A stretch of 64,000 nucleotides of DNA, taken from Symbiodinium natans. Its lineage: Eukaryota > Sar > Dinophyceae > Suessiales > Symbiodiniaceae. Shown here piece after piece: positions 18,347 to 28,399 of this stretch; the first letter of the stretch is position 1; each line of letters opens with the position of its first letter. The position numbers were made by a program, and so were the translations under genes. The notes below the pieces were generated by a model. The model saw only the letters and a list, made by a program, of their open reading frames with translations. It ran no database searches and was not told the DNA's origin. The stretch spans positions 161,376 through 225,375 of the forward strand of contig CAJNDS010002295.1 in NCBI GenBank assembly GCA_905221605.1. The letters run 5' to 3'.

Positions 18347-18812
18347 AAACTCCAGTTTGCGACAAGTACCTGCACACGAAGGGAAGTCAGAAGTTTGGAA
18401 TTCTGGCTTCGTAACCCTCCCCTCCCGCCCTGAACCCTGAACCCGGGACCCTAGACCCTACACCCTGAACCCTTAACCCTAAACCCTCCTGCACAAAATA
18501 AAAACCTAAGCCCTTCAGACGAGGCTAAGCCCGGGGTGTAACCCTAAACCTCCAAACCCTAAACCCTAAACCCTATTTCCTAAACCCTAATTCCTAAACC
18601 CTTGATTTGAGGAACCCGAATTAGCAACAAACCTCCATTAGGGGTTTAGGGGTGCAGGGGATAGGGTTGAGGGTTTAGTGGTTTAGGGTTTAGGGTTTTT
18701 AGGGTTTAGGGCTAAACCCTATGCCCTCTGAACGCCCTGCAGCGACGTAGCCCTTCAGAGAACTGGGCTCTCCAGAAAAGATCGCTCCTCCCCGCGAGCC
18801 CTCGGCCTTAAC

Positions 18813-19103
18813 TTGTCCCACCCCGCTTGTTGCCGCAGGGTTTCAGGGTTTGCTTGCAGGTTCATGGATACCTTGTTTCCGTGGGGATTTCTGTACCATT
18901 TGCTTAATAAGAACCCCCCTCCCAAAAAAACGAAACGAGTTCTTACAAGCGCAGATGCTGTGAAAATTGGGACGAAGACTAGCTGCGAAAGCTTCGTGAC
19001 ATGCGAAGAGCAGCCGTGGCTGCTCGATTGCGGAGGGCCATCTGACACTTGTAACCCACTCCACGCCGTCTCAGGCGGCAAAACCACCCTAACCTGGTCC
19101 TTT
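18813..19103. other. Unique segment with open frames on both strands
   Basis: The plus strand is open for about 97 codons (including SADAVKIGTKTSCESFVTCE and ACGGPSDTC-like Cys residues); two minus frames are also open. Part of it (18895-18935, CCATTTGCTTAATAAGAACC) resembles the end of Family D. No product can be named. Confidence 0.3.
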
Positions 19104-19109
19104 TAGGGT

Positions 19110-19345
19110 TTAAGCCTAAGCTCAAGTCTATTGCCTACTTCCATAACATTCTTCCAGGCATGCATTGAGTTCCAGCGCATCGGGTCCCAAAAACGTCCAG
19201 GGAGGTCGCAGGTCATTTGGACCCCCAAGTACAAGTAGTAGGATGCCCCAAAATGAGGACCCCAATAAGGTACCACTAATCTCGTAGACGGCCATTTGCG
19301 CTGGGGCAGTTTCAGGGGGTTCCCAGCGGGAGGCGGGTGAACGAC
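19110..19345 (-). CDS. Candidate exon, unrecognised
   Basis: The minus frame is open for about 78 non-repeat codons, including VVPYWGPHFGASYYLYLGVQ and TCDLPGRFWDPMRWNSMHAW. Tryptophan- and tyrosine-rich stretches of this kind are uncommon in random open frames. The element beginning near 19357 lies immediately upstream. No family recognised. Confidence 0.38.
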
Positions 19346-19356
19346 CTGGGCATCAT

Positions 19357-19565
19357 GGGTTTCCCTACCACCCACCACTATACTACCCACTTAGGTTCTG
19401 CCCTTACCTGAAGTAGGCCTAATTATCGTCAATAACCTAAACCCTAAACCCTAAACCCTAAACCCTAAACCCTAAATCCTAAACCCTAAACCCTAAACCC
19501 TAAACCCTAAACCCTAAACCCTAAATGGGGGAACCTGGGGGGGTAGTATAGAATGGGTAGTCGAG
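19357..19565. mobile_element. Family G element split by telomeric repeat
   Basis: The left part has CATGGGTTTCCCTACCACCC and CTATACTACCCACTTAGGTT. The right part has GGGGAACCTGGGGGGGTAGT and ATAGAATGGGTAG, complementary to the left. A pure CCCTAAA array (19435-19526, about 13 units) separates the arms. Confidence 0.65.
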
Positions 19566-19599
19566 GAGCGCCAACGAGGTTGAGGGGCTTAAGTGGGAA

Positions 19600-19740
19600 G
19601 GGGGGTTTAAGGGTTTAGGCGAGAAAGGGGGAGGGAATACCAGAGAGGGGGTGGGGCTGGAGAACGGGAACCGGGATCCCCCCCCTCCCTTTAAAGGGGG
19701 AGGGGGGGGGGGGGGGGGGGGGGTCGGAAGGGGTGCACAT
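19600..19740. other. G/C-run region
   Basis: CCCCCCTCCCTTTAAAGGGGGAGGGG-type palindrome (about 19680-19700) followed by a G-run to 19722. No gene. Confidence 0.7.
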
Positions 19741-20002
19741 TGCGGCAAGTAGTAACTATTTGCTGAGATTGTTTATGCTTGGCCCGCGGTTCCTGTGACT
19801 ATTCGGGCTGACAGATTTGTTGATGGGCTGAGATATATTACACTGGAGGCAAGGAGAACGTCTTGGCAAGTTGGTCACCGGTGCAGGAAATAGACTACAG
19901 ATTTCTACTCTTCTGTGCGGTGGGGAGGGGGGGAAGAGTGCGGCCTGAAACATACCAAAGCAGTGGCACGCCCAAATGCAGGCTCCGCTGCCTCCCCTTC
20001 TG

Positions 20003-20098
20003 TATGTATGTATGTATGTATGTATGTATGTATGTATGTATGTATGTATGTACATACATACATACATACATACATACATACATACATACATACATACA

Positions 20099-20128
<30 letters not shown>
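20003..20128. repeat. Inverted tetranucleotide microsatellite (TATG)n-(TACA)n
   Basis: About 50 bp of TATG units is followed at TGTACA by about 75 bp of CATA/TACA units, so the two arms are perfectly complementary and can form a long cruciform or hairpin. Open frames in it (YVCM, HTYI) are artefacts. Confidence 0.99.
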
Positions 20129-20130
<2 letters not shown>

Positions 20131-20215
20131 CATATAACATGTATACATTATATAGATATATATATATAATATATATGTACATACTACATATAACATCTAC
20201 ATTATATATACATTA

Positions 20216-20535
<320 letters not shown>

Positions 20536-20584
20536 TTCCTATGTATATACGGTTATGCCAAGATCTACATATCAGGCTTGAAAT

Positions 20585-20662
20585 CGGGTTCTGGAGTGCA
20601 GGCCTGGGAGGGGATTGAGAGCCGCTGCGCAGGAGAGCATTTTTTGAAATGGCCGGGGGTTT
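20585..20662 (-). CDS. Candidate small exon
   Basis: The minus frame is open for 26 codons with SKNALLRSGSQSPPRPALQN. TTTAGGG-type repeats are on the right. Confidence 0.35.
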
Positions 20663-20800
20663 AGAGTTTAGGGGTTTCGGGCTTGGGGTTTAGGGTTTAG
20701 GGTTTAGGGTTTAGGGTTTAGGGTTTCGGGTTTAAAGTTCAGGGTTTAGGGCTTAGGGTTTAGGGTTTAAGGTTTAAAGTTGCGGGCTCGCTTAGGGTTT
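20660..20800 (+). repeat. TTTAGGG array with variants
   Basis: Canonical units with TTTCGGG and TTTAAAG variants. Confidence 0.95.
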
Positions 20801-21052
20801 CGGGCTTGGGGTTTAGGGTTTCTGGCTTGGGGTTTTGGGTTTCGTGTGAGGTCGAAGAGATTGCTGGGTTTTAGGGCTTGGGGTTTCGTGAGTCCGGGAT
20901 TTCTCCCCCTGCCGTGGGGGCGGCCAGGACCCTGGAAACCAATGTGCGGTTCGGGGGTGGGGCTTAGGGGTTGAATGCAGACGATTTCGGGGTTCGGAGT
21001 TTCGAGCCCTAAACCCTAAACCCTAAACCCTAAACCCTAAACCCTAAACTTA

Positions 21053-21165
21053 GATCTCTGCGCAGGTCGAGGATGCAGTCTCAAAGCCCAGGGTCGGAGA
21101 AATCCCGCTTTGCTCAGCCAGCCGAGGCATCATTGTACCTGGATTCAGGCTTCTTCTTGTCAAAT
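21053..21165. CDS. Exon candidate, strand unresolved
   Basis: The plus strand reads MQSQSPGSEKSRFAQPAEAS; the minus strand reads FDKKKPESRYNDASAG and, in another frame, is open throughout. CCCTAAA left and TTTAGGG right favour the minus strand by analogy with neighbours. Confidence 0.3.
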
Positions 21166-21722
21166 TTGGGGTTTAGGGTTTAGGGTTTAGGGTTTAGGGT
21201 TTAGGGCTTAGGGTTTAGGGTTTAGGGGGTTTGGGGGTTTGGGGGTTTGGGGGTTGGGGGATTAGGGTTTTAGGGTTTAGGGTTTCACGGTTTAGGGTCC
21301 CGAACCCCAGTAGTCCCTATTGGCAGAAAACGAAACAAACTCCCAGCATGCCCCCAAAACCCTTAACCCTCAACCCTCAACCCTCAACCCTAAACTCGTT
21401 GCCTTTCCCCCCTACACTCCCATCAGCCAACTGAAGAAACCTGTAATGCTGCGAAAGGGGGACGCTGAAAAAATGAGTCCCTGAAGCCTTAGACCCTTGA
21501 CCCTAAACCCCAAACCCTACACCCTAAACCCTAAACACTAGCTCTGGTCGGGTCTGGCATTCGTGGTTTAAGGGGCTAAGAAACCCTAAACATCTAAGGC
21601 TCTCAGCGGACGGCATGCTTGTAGGCTCTTGTGGCTTTAGGGCCTTGCGGCGAATTTCTCCTCTCACCCATCCTAAGTCCTAAACCCTAAACCCTAAACC
21701 CCAAACCCTAAACCTCCCAGGT

Positions 21723-21815
21723 ACGCAAGAACGGCAGGCGCACGCAGACATGTCGATCTCCCGCGCGGGCGCCGAGGGCCCCGACCTGTTGATTGCGAGG
21801 GGCGACGGGAGGTAG
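21723..21815 (-). CDS. Candidate small exon
   Basis: A minus frame of 32 codons begins LPPVAPRNQQVGALGARAGD. The plus strand is also open (SISRAGAEGPDLLIARGDG). The flank switch CCCTAAA to TTTAGGG is present. Confidence 0.35.
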
Positions 21816-21958
21816 GCTTAGGGTTTAGGGTTTAGGGTTTAGGGTTTAGGGTTTAGGGTTTAGGGTTTAGGGTTTAGGGTTTAGGGTTTAGGGTTTAGGG
21901 TTTAGGGTTTAGGGTTTAGCGTTTAGGGTTTAGGGTTTAGGGTTTAGGGTTTAGGGTA
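21815..21958 (+). repeat. TTTAGGG array, about 20 units
   Basis: Nearly perfect; it ends at a direct switch to CCCTAAA-type sequence (GGGTAAGCCCTAAACCC). Confidence 0.99.
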
Positions 21959-22079
21959 AGCCCTAAACCCAAAGCCCTAAACCCCAAAGTGGGGGTTCGG
22001 GATAGGAACCGTTACATCAGGGACCCTGGGGGCTAAAAAGGATTTATGTTGGGTTATAATACGGAGCCGTATACATATA

Positions 22080-22185
22080 AGTACGAAAACATATTATGAT
22101 ACATTTATATATATACACATACATATATATATATATGTATATGTATATATGTATGTGTGTATGTGTGTATGTATACATGTATATT
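22080..22185. repeat. AT-rich TATA/TGTA microsatellite
   Basis: Imperfect TATATA, CATATA and TGTATG units, similar to the block at 20 kb. A partial Family B-like segment (CATCAGGGACCCTGGGGGCT) lies just to its left at about 22016. Confidence 0.8.
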
Positions 22186-22410
22186 TAGGGTACCTCAAAC
22201 AAAGGAGCCCATAGTTAAGAGAACCATCTGGACCTTATTATCAAGACCTTCGTGGAGGACCCCCCCCCCCTCTTCTTCGATGCCCCCTGACTCCGCACGG
22301 AAAAATGCGGAACCTTCGAGAGCTTCCACGATGCCACCAACAAAAGGCTGCCAAAGCCCCCTAAACCCTAAACCCTATGTAAACCCTAAACCCAAACCCT
22401 TCTTTTGACA

Positions 22411-22880
22411 GAACGCTCCTTAGCCGTGTTTCTGCGCGACTTGCCCCCCCCAAGGCACTACATCAGTGCGATGTGCAGTGCAACGGCATGCACGTCATCA
22501 AAGGGCCCAATTTGGCTCAGGCATTTGCTCCAAAGCGTCGGCGTGTCAGCGTAGGGCGGATAGTTCATCTGGATACCACGCAGAAATGCAGGGGGAGAGA
22601 TGATGCTTTCGTGGTGAAGGATGGTCCTTTCCCGCGCAATGCCACAGAGTGCCTGGCCTGCTTTGCGCCCATGTGCCCCCGCGCCTGTCATGGAATTGTG
22701 GGCCGGTCGCCACCTTGAACACCTCATCTCGGCCATGAAAGGCACGGATCTTTCACAAAGACCTCTATGTCAATCTGCCAGTCCCGGCACTGGCAGTTAC
22801 ATTGGTCGGATATCACCTCGACTTTGCCAGAATGGCGGATTCAAACCACTATATACCACCATCATCACCGCGGACGAGCC
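22411..22880. CDS. Largest non-repeat island of the left half, coding strand unresolved
   Basis: Plus strand: TTCTTTTGACAG at 22400-22411 is a good acceptor, and the frame is open to 22718 (AQAFAPKRRRVSVGRIVHLD, DGPFPRNATECLACFAPMCP), followed by another plus frame to about 22885 (GTGSYIGRISPRLCQNGGFK). Minus strand: an open frame of about 75 codons ends in TAG at 22458 (GIQMNYPPYADTPTLWSKCL), with shorter frames upstream (VEVISDQCNCQCRDWQIDIE). Both strands look protein-like; one must be fortuitous. No family recognised. Confidence 0.4.
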
Positions 22881-23221
22881 AGGGTTCAGGGTGTTTAGGG
22901 TGTTTATGGTGTTTTGGGTTTCGGATTTAGAGTCGACACGTCTAAACAAGTCTACATCTCACATGCCCCAAAACCCTTGAAACCGCAAACCTTGAACTGC
23001 TTCGTGAGGACTCTGCATGGTAGCCCCTAAGCCCCCCAAACCCTAAACCCTAAACCCTGAACCCCACAACCCCAAACTCTAAACCCTGAACCCTAAACCC
23101 TAAACCCCAAACCCTAAACCCCAAAACCAAAAACGCTGAGGATGCGGCGTGCGCATGCCGAGATCTCGGAGGTGCGACGTCGTTGCGAAACTTGGGTTGT
23201 GCACCAGCTGGCAGGCGGAGG

Positions 23222-23435
23222 AGGGTTTAGGGTCAAGGGTTTAGGGTTCAGGGTTTAGGGTTTAGGGTTTAGGGCTTAGGGTTTAGGGTTTAGGGTTTAG
23301 GGTTTAGGGTTTAGGGTTTAGGGTTTGGGTTTAGGGTTTAGGGTTTAGGGTTTAGGGTTTAGGGTTTAGGGTTTAGGGTTTAGGGTTTAGAGTTTAGGGT
23401 TTAGGGTTTAGGGTTTAGGGTTTAGGGTTTAGGAC
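23222..23435 (+). repeat. TTTAGGG array, about 29 units
   Basis: Canonical with single variants. One of the longest arrays. Confidence 0.99.
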
Positions 23436-23484
23436 CCCTTCGGGCTTAGGGTTTAGGTTTAGGGTTCAGGGTTCAGGGTTCGTA

Positions 23485-23612
23485 GGGCTTTGGGTTTCAG
23501 GAGGAGCCGGAGCTTGCCGTTTGTTGGGCATAATTCTGGCTGTGGGGGCTTTCGACTTTTGGCTTTGGGTGCCATCTGTGTATACTACTTTAGAAGCAGG
23601 CTCTTTAGGGTT
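23485..23612 (-). CDS. Candidate exon, Lys/Pro/Ser-rich
   Basis: The minus frame is open for over 40 codons and includes KEPASKVVYTDGTQSQKSKA and IMPNKRQAPAPPETQ. The neighbouring minus sequence encodes repeat-derived NPK, so the exon ends lie near these coordinates. The composition suggests a disordered basic region. Confidence 0.5.
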
Positions 23613-23901
23613 TAAGGCTTTAGGGTATAGGGTGTTTAGGGTACATATTTCTGGAATAGAGCCAAGAAATGTGTAGGTCATTAGAGATGCAGGTGGGGCT
23701 TAGCACGGAGAGTCCCCCCCCCCCCTCAAACCCAAAAACTCGCGCCCTAAACCCCAGTTTCAGGTTAGTAGCAGGGCGTAAGCGCCGAAACCCTGCAACC
23801 CTAAACCCTAAACTTACCCTAAACCCTAAACCCTAAAGCCTAAACCCTAAACTCTCGGGCGTACGTCAAAGTGGTGCGGAGTCATCTACCCGTGCAACAA
23901 A

Positions 23902-24165
23902 GACACGGCCCTCGATCCAAGAGTGACCTGGGAGTGCAAAATGGCACCCCTAAACCCTAAACCCTAAACCCTAAGCCCTAAACCCTAAACCCTAAACCCT
24001 AAGCCCTAAACCCTAAACCCTAAGCCCTAAACCCTAAACCCTAAACCCTAAACCCTAACAGTCATGGGACTCTACCTCGGAGCCCTATGGTTGCACCCCC
24101 CGGTGTGGAGACCCTTCTTTTAAGATCCTCTAAGGGATTATAAGGGCCACATTACATTTAGTGTG
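23902..24165. other. Decayed Family E fragment plus CCCTAAA array
   Basis: AGAGTGACCTGGGAGTGCAA (23920) followed by GGCACCC matches the left third of Family E, which is then cut off by CCCTAAA/CCCTAAG repeats (23946-24058). A further unique strip at 24060-24165 has no recognisable content. Confidence 0.5.
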
Positions 24166-24350
24166 TAGTTTAGGGTTTAGAGAGTAGGGTTTAGGGCTTA
24201 GGGGTTAGGGTTTAGGGTTTAGGGTTTAGGGTTTAGGGCTTAGGGCTTAGGGTTTAGGGTTTAGGGTTTAGAGTGTAGGGTTTAGGGCTTGGGGGTTAGG
24301 GTTTAGGGTTTAGGGTTGAGAATTTGGGGTTGAGGGTTTACGGTTTAGGG
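24165..24350 (+). repeat. TTTAGGG/CTTAGGG array
   Basis: Mixed canonical and variant units. Confidence 0.96.
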
Positions 24351-24494
24351 TTCTATTAAGGGAACCTCTTAGGGGCTCATCCTTAGGGGCCCGAGTATGA
24401 CTCCCTTGAAAAAGGGGCTTATATGCAAAAAGGGCTAACCCATGATACTTCTAAGGCATATCTGCGGACACTCTAGCGACCTGAGAAAATTCCC

Positions 24495-24615
24495 CAGACA
24501 AGGGTTTAGGGTTTAGGGTTTAGGGTTTAGGGTTTGGGGTTTGGGGTTTGGGGTTTAGGGTTTAGGGTTTAGGGTTTAGGGTTTAGGGTTTAGGGTTTAG
24601 GGTTTAGGGTTTAGG
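24495..24615 (+). repeat. TTTAGGG/TTTGGGG array
   Basis: Canonical units with four TTTGGGG units in the centre. Confidence 0.98.
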
Positions 24616-24664
24616 TCTAGGTTCAGGCCATGGTAGACAGGGCTTTGGGGGTCAGGGCCCTAGG

Positions 24665-24775
24665 CGCTCCATTGAACCGTTCTCCAAACTAAATGTCGCG
24701 TACTACTCATGGGTATTGTACAGGAACGAATGGGAGGAGTCTACGGTGCCTTCTAGATTCTGGCAGGGTCTTTAG
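24665..24775 (+). CDS. Exon candidate on the plus strand
   Basis: The plus frame is open for about 35 codons with LNVAYYSWVLYRNEWEESTV, aromatic-rich and protein-like, whereas the best minus frame is shorter (TLLKTLPESRRHRRLLPFVP). It is flanked by TTTAGGG on both sides, unlike most minus-strand islands, and may belong to a different unit. Confidence 0.35.
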   Translation, partial: RSIEPFSKLNVAYYSWVLYRNEWEESTVPSRFWQGL

Positions 24776-24794
24776 GAGTGTTCTTCTGCCAGCT

Positions 24795-24945
24795 TAGGGT
24801 TTAGGGTTTAGGGTTTAGGGTTTAGGGTTTAGGGTTTAGGGTTTAGGGTTTAGGGTTTAGGGTTTAGGGTTTAGGGTTTAGGGTTTAGGGTTTAGGGCTT
24901 AGGGCTTAGGGCTTAGGGCTTAGGGCTTAGGGTTTAGGGTTTAGT
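24795..24945 (+). repeat. TTTAGGG array, about 21 units
   Basis: Perfect units ending in five CTTAGGG. Confidence 0.99.
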
Positions 24946-24949
24946 CTTT

Positions 24950-25040
24950 GGGGTCGCAGTAGGGCTGGGGAGTGGAGTGCTGACTTCTTTCTTGCCTCGT
25001 CGCTTGCGCAGTCTGTTTTGCACATGGATTTCACCCCCTT
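24950..25040 (-). CDS. Candidate small exon, basic
   Basis: Two minus frames are open: KGVKSMCKTDCASDEARKKS and GGEIHVQNRLRKRRGKKEVS. Both are Lys/Arg-rich, so the phase is uncertain. CCCTTGAAGGGCTTAGGGCC marks its upstream edge. Confidence 0.42.
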
Positions 25041-25318
25041 GAAGGGCTTAGGGCCCTAAACCCTAAACCCTAAACCCTAAACCCGAAACCCTAAATCCTA
25101 AACCCTTTAGGGGCTTAGGGCCCTAAACCCGAAATCCCAACGGCCCCAACGCCCAACTTCTACCCTGACACCCTAGTAGCTCTAAAGCTCTAACTTAAAC
25201 TCCCCCTTGAGGGGGGCGGGGGTTTAGGGTTTGGGGTTTGGGGTTTAGGGTCCGGGGTGTTTTGGGGGGCCTTTCTTATGGAACTTTGCAATCTGTTCCA
25301 CATGGGCTTAGGGTTGAG

Positions 25319-25530
25319 GGTTTAGGAGTTTAAACTCTAAACCCTAAACCCTAAACCCTGGTTTAGGAGTTTAAACTCTAAACCCTAACCCGAAACCCTA
25401 AACCCTAAACCCTAAAAACCCTAAAAACCCTAAAAACCCTAAAAACCCTAAAAACCCTAAAAACCCTAAACCCTAAACCCTAAACCCTAAACCCTAAACC
25501 CTAAACCCTAAACCCTAAACCCTAAACCTC
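25319..25530 (-). repeat. Palindromic telomeric junction, duplicated, plus CCCTAAAAA array
   Basis: GGTTTAGGAGTTTAAACTCT (about 25318 and 25360) is a palindromic switch from TTTAGGG to CCCTAAA, present twice about 42 bp apart. It is followed by six CCCTAAAAA 9-mers (25410-25465) and canonical CCCTAAA to 25528. Confidence 0.93.
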
Positions 25531-25539
25531 ACCATGCTA

Positions 25540-25616
25540 CCGGGCTGACTTGGCCCTTGTAGGTTCCTGGTGCGTATGAGGTCTCTCCTTGGGTTGAAAG
25601 AGCAGCTGAATCCTCC
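25540..25616 (-). CDS. Candidate small exon
   Basis: The minus frame is open for 28 codons with EDSAALSTQGETSYAPGTYK. CCCTAAA arrays lie on both sides. The polar composition with Tyr and Thr is protein-like. Confidence 0.45.
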
Positions 25617-25667
25617 CTAAACCCTAAACCCTAAACCCTAAACCCTAAACCCTAAACCCTAAACCCT

Positions 25668-25775
25668 GAAGGGACTCAAGGAGGGACCCTTACAAGGGAC
25701 CTTGGGGGTTATGTAGGGGTTCTTTAGGGGCTACTTAGGTATAAAGTGACTACATAAGGTAACCCCCCAGATGAT
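25668..25775 (-). mobile_element. Family B element, copy 5 (partial)
   Basis: CAAGGAGGGACCCTTACAAG then CCTTGGGGGTTATGTAGGGG, TTAGGGGCTACTTAGGTATA and ACTACATAAGG. The other end may be GATCCCTTCTAACG near 25849, beyond a short TTTAGGG insertion at about 25797-25825. Confidence 0.5.
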
Positions 25776-25919
25776 CCGCAGCAATAAGGCCTTCTTTAGG
25801 GTTTAGGGTGTAGGGCTTGGGGTACCTTTGTGGGGTAGTATGCAATGATCCCTTCTAACGCAAAAAGATTCTACATTCAGAGCCTAAGTAGGGTTTACTG
25901 TAGGGCCTAGGGCCTAGCG

Positions 25920-26055
25920 CCTAGGGCCTAGGGTTTAGGGTTTAGGGCTTAGGTTTTAGGGTTTAGGGTTTAGGGTTTAGGGTTTAGGGTTTAGGGTTTA
26001 GGGTTTAGGGTTTAGGGTTTAGGGTTTAGGGTTTAGGGTTTAGGGTTTAGGGTTC
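25920..26055 (+). repeat. TTTAGGG array, about 18 units
   Basis: Ends at a compact hairpin tip TTTAGGGTTCAACTCTAAAC at about 26045. Confidence 0.98.
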
Positions 26056-26088
26056 AACTCTAAACCCCTGATGCCTTCACAACCCTCT

Positions 26089-26172
26089 GGGGCCAATGGG
26101 GGTCTGCGCATCGGTCGACGGATGGGTCGGCAAAATTTTCGCGGCAGCGTCCAAAAATACGGCGGGCGGGGT
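26089..26172 (-). CDS. Candidate small exon
   Basis: Two minus frames are open: RRIFGRCRENFADPSVDRCA and PAVFLDAAAKILPTHPSTDA. TTTAGGG is on the right and a short CCCTAAA stub on the left. Confidence 0.38.
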
Positions 26173-26474
26173 GTTTAGGGTTTAGGGTTTAGGGTTTAGG
26201 GTTTAGGGTTCAGGGTTCAGGGTTTAGGGTTTAGGGTTCAGGGTGTAGGGTTTAGGCTTAGCGTTTCGGCTAGGTAAAAACAAGAACGGTGGCCCGTGTC
26301 TGAAGTAAAGCTGCACATGTAGGCAAAAAGAAGGAAATAAGGGTACTACTGGGGTCCCAGATAGTCTCTTGGTCGATCAATATTATAGGCCATAGACCCT
26401 GAACCCTACCCAAAACGCTAAACCCTAAACCCGAACCCTAAAGCCTAAACCACAACCCTCCAGACTCCAAAGCC

Positions 26475-26622
26475 CTACAGGCTTAGGGTTTCGGGTGTAG
26501 ACTTTATTGTGGCTCCCGCGCCCCGTATTTTCAGGAAGACCCATTGCTGTGACACGCCGTGGGTACTTGTAACCAGGGCTCGTGATTCGAGTCGAGAACA
26601 GGCGTCCCGCCCCCGGATTCAT
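26475..26622 (-). CDS. Candidate exon
   Basis: The minus frame is open for about 45 non-repeat codons: RLFSTRITSPGYKYPRRVTA then GLPENTGRGSHNKVYT. A GGTTTAGG-type repeat begins at its 3' edge. Basic, Gly/Ser-rich; family unknown. Confidence 0.45.
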
Positions 26623-26649
26623 TCGGACGTAACGATTGGCAGGGTTCTA

Positions 26650-26860
26650 GGTTGGTCTTACCCAAACCCTAACCCCTAACTCCTAACCCCCAAACCCGAA
26701 ACCCCCAATTAAACCCACGCCTAAACATAAACCCTAAGCCCTACACCCTAAACCTTAAATCCTAAACCCTGAACCCTAAATCTTGAACCCTAAACCCTAA
26801 ACCCTAAACCCTAAACCCTAAACCTTAAACCCTAAACCCTAAACCGCAAACCCTAAACCG
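26650..26860 (-). repeat. CCCTAAA array with variants
   Basis: Canonical units with CCTTAAA, CCCTGAA and ATCCTAAA variants. Confidence 0.95.
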
Positions 26861-27134
26861 GGGCTCCGGGGATTTAGGTTTCGGGGTTGCCCCAAATTCT
26901 AAAACCCAAACCCTCTTCATGAGTAGGTCTAGCCCCATGAACCGGTAGGTTTAGGGCTTAGAGCTTAGGGCGTAGGGCTTAGGGTTCAGGGTTAAGGGTT
27001 AAGGGTTTAGGCTGTATGACCCCATGAATCTGTATGGCACAAGCGTTGCGAATGTCCGGGTTCAGAGGCTTCCGAGATTTCGGGCTTAGGGTTTAGGGTT
27101 TAGGGTTTGGGGTTTCGGGCTTAGGGTTTAGTAC

Positions 27135-27295
27135 GGCTGGGTTCAGAGTACCCCGAATCTAGGGAGGAAGAGGACATCAAGGCAGAGACGTCTGCAGACT
27201 CGCGGACGCACGAGCCCCAAAATCTCGATTGGCCTGGCAGCTCTGAAGGGAACTTCTCTTCAGGGTCACGGAATCCCCCTGCTACTTCCAACCCT
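27135..27295 (-). CDS. Candidate exon, Ser/Glu-rich
   Basis: The minus frame reads AGGFRDPEEKFPSELPGQSR, WGSCVRESADVSALMSSSSL and DSGYSEPSR, about 53 codons. Just upstream the frame runs through CCCTGTAAA repeats as Gly-Phe-Thr units (27296-27350), which I take as repeat read-through. One of the better coding candidates in the left half. Confidence 0.5.
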
Positions 27296-27466
27296 GTAAA
27301 CCCTGTAAACCCTGTAAACCCTGTAAACCCTGTAAACCGTTTGAACCGTTTAAACCCTTTAAGCCCTTTAAGCCCGAAACTTTGATTGATCCCCAAACCC
27401 GACGCAACCCTAACATACTGAAAGTGGGCTACATCTACCCCAATAAGGTTCGGTTTATATAAGTAC

Positions 27467-27505
27467 AGATATAAGTGGGTTACCAAGTACCATGAACCTC
27501 CAAGT
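27467..27505. mobile_element. Family C element, right-end fragment
   Basis: AAGTACAGATATAAGTGGG and GTACCATGAACCTCCAAGT match the right arm of the copies at 11991 and 50462. The left arm is missing or very diverged. Confidence 0.55.
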
Positions 27506-27514
27506 ACTGGGCCT

Positions 27515-27600
27515 CGGGCTTGCGGCTTTAAGGGCGAGTGGGCTACTTCCCCACAACTTGACGAGCTGATTGACTTGTGAATGCTTGCACAGATGCTTGC
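27515..27600 (-). CDS. Candidate small exon
   Basis: The minus frame reads SICASIHKSISSSSCGEVAH and continues SPLKPQA. The Family C fragment lies just downstream in minus order. Confidence 0.35.
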
Positions 27601-27770
27601 ACCCCAAACCAAAGGCCTAAACCCAAACCCTAAACCCTAAACCCTAAACCCCAAACCCCAACCCTAAACCCTAAGACCTAAAACCTAAACCCTAAACCCT
27701 AAACCCTAAAACCTAAACCCTAAACCCTAAACCTTAAACCCTAAACCCTAAACCCTAAACCCTAAACAGA
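27600..27770 (-). repeat. CCCTAAA array, about 23 units
   Basis: Canonical with a few CCTAAAA and CCCCAAA variants. Confidence 0.98.
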
Positions 27771-27864
27771 CTAAGAAGGAAGAACACCAATGAGCTGCCT
27801 TGGGCGTCACTGTCAGCGCTGCGTAGGAAGCGGCTCAGCCTGACTACCGAGCTTTGGGCTTTGA

Positions 27865-28292
27865 GGGTTTGTAGGGTTTAGGGTTTAGGGTTTTAGGGTT
27901 TTAGGGTTTTAGGGTTTTAGGGTTTTAGGGTTTTAGGGTTTTTGGGTTTTAGGGTTTTAGGGTTTTAGGGTTTTAGGGTTTTAGGGTTGTAGGGTTGTAG
28001 GGTTTTAGGGTTTTAGGGTTTTAGGGTTTTTTAGGGTTTTAGGGTTTTAGGGTTTTAGGTTTAGGGTAGGGTTTAGGGTTTAGGGTTTAGGGTTTAGGGT
28101 TTGGGGTTTTTAGGGTTTAGGGTTTAGGGTTTAGGGTTTAGGGTTTAGGGTTAGGGTTTAGGGTTTAGGGTTTAGGGTTTAGGGTTTAGGGTTTAGGGTT
28201 TAGGGTTTAGGGTTTAGGGTTTAGGGTTTAGGGTTTAGGGTTTAGGGTTTAGGGTTTAGGGGTTAGGGGTTAGGGGTTAGGGGTTAGGGGTT
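27865..28292 (+). repeat. TTTTAGGG octamer array joined to TTTAGGG heptamer array
   Basis: About 20 TTTTAGGG units (27882-28050), then about 27 TTTAGGG units, ending in five TTAGGGG units (28258-28292). Three register types in blocks within one array. Confidence 0.99.
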
Positions 28293-28399
28293 AGGGCGTA
28301 TAGAAGGGAAGCTCGCTGGTGCTAAAAGCACCCGGGCCGCTCGCTTGCGTTTGCATGTAGTCCCACCCCAACCACCCAAACTATTCTCATTTAGGGTTT

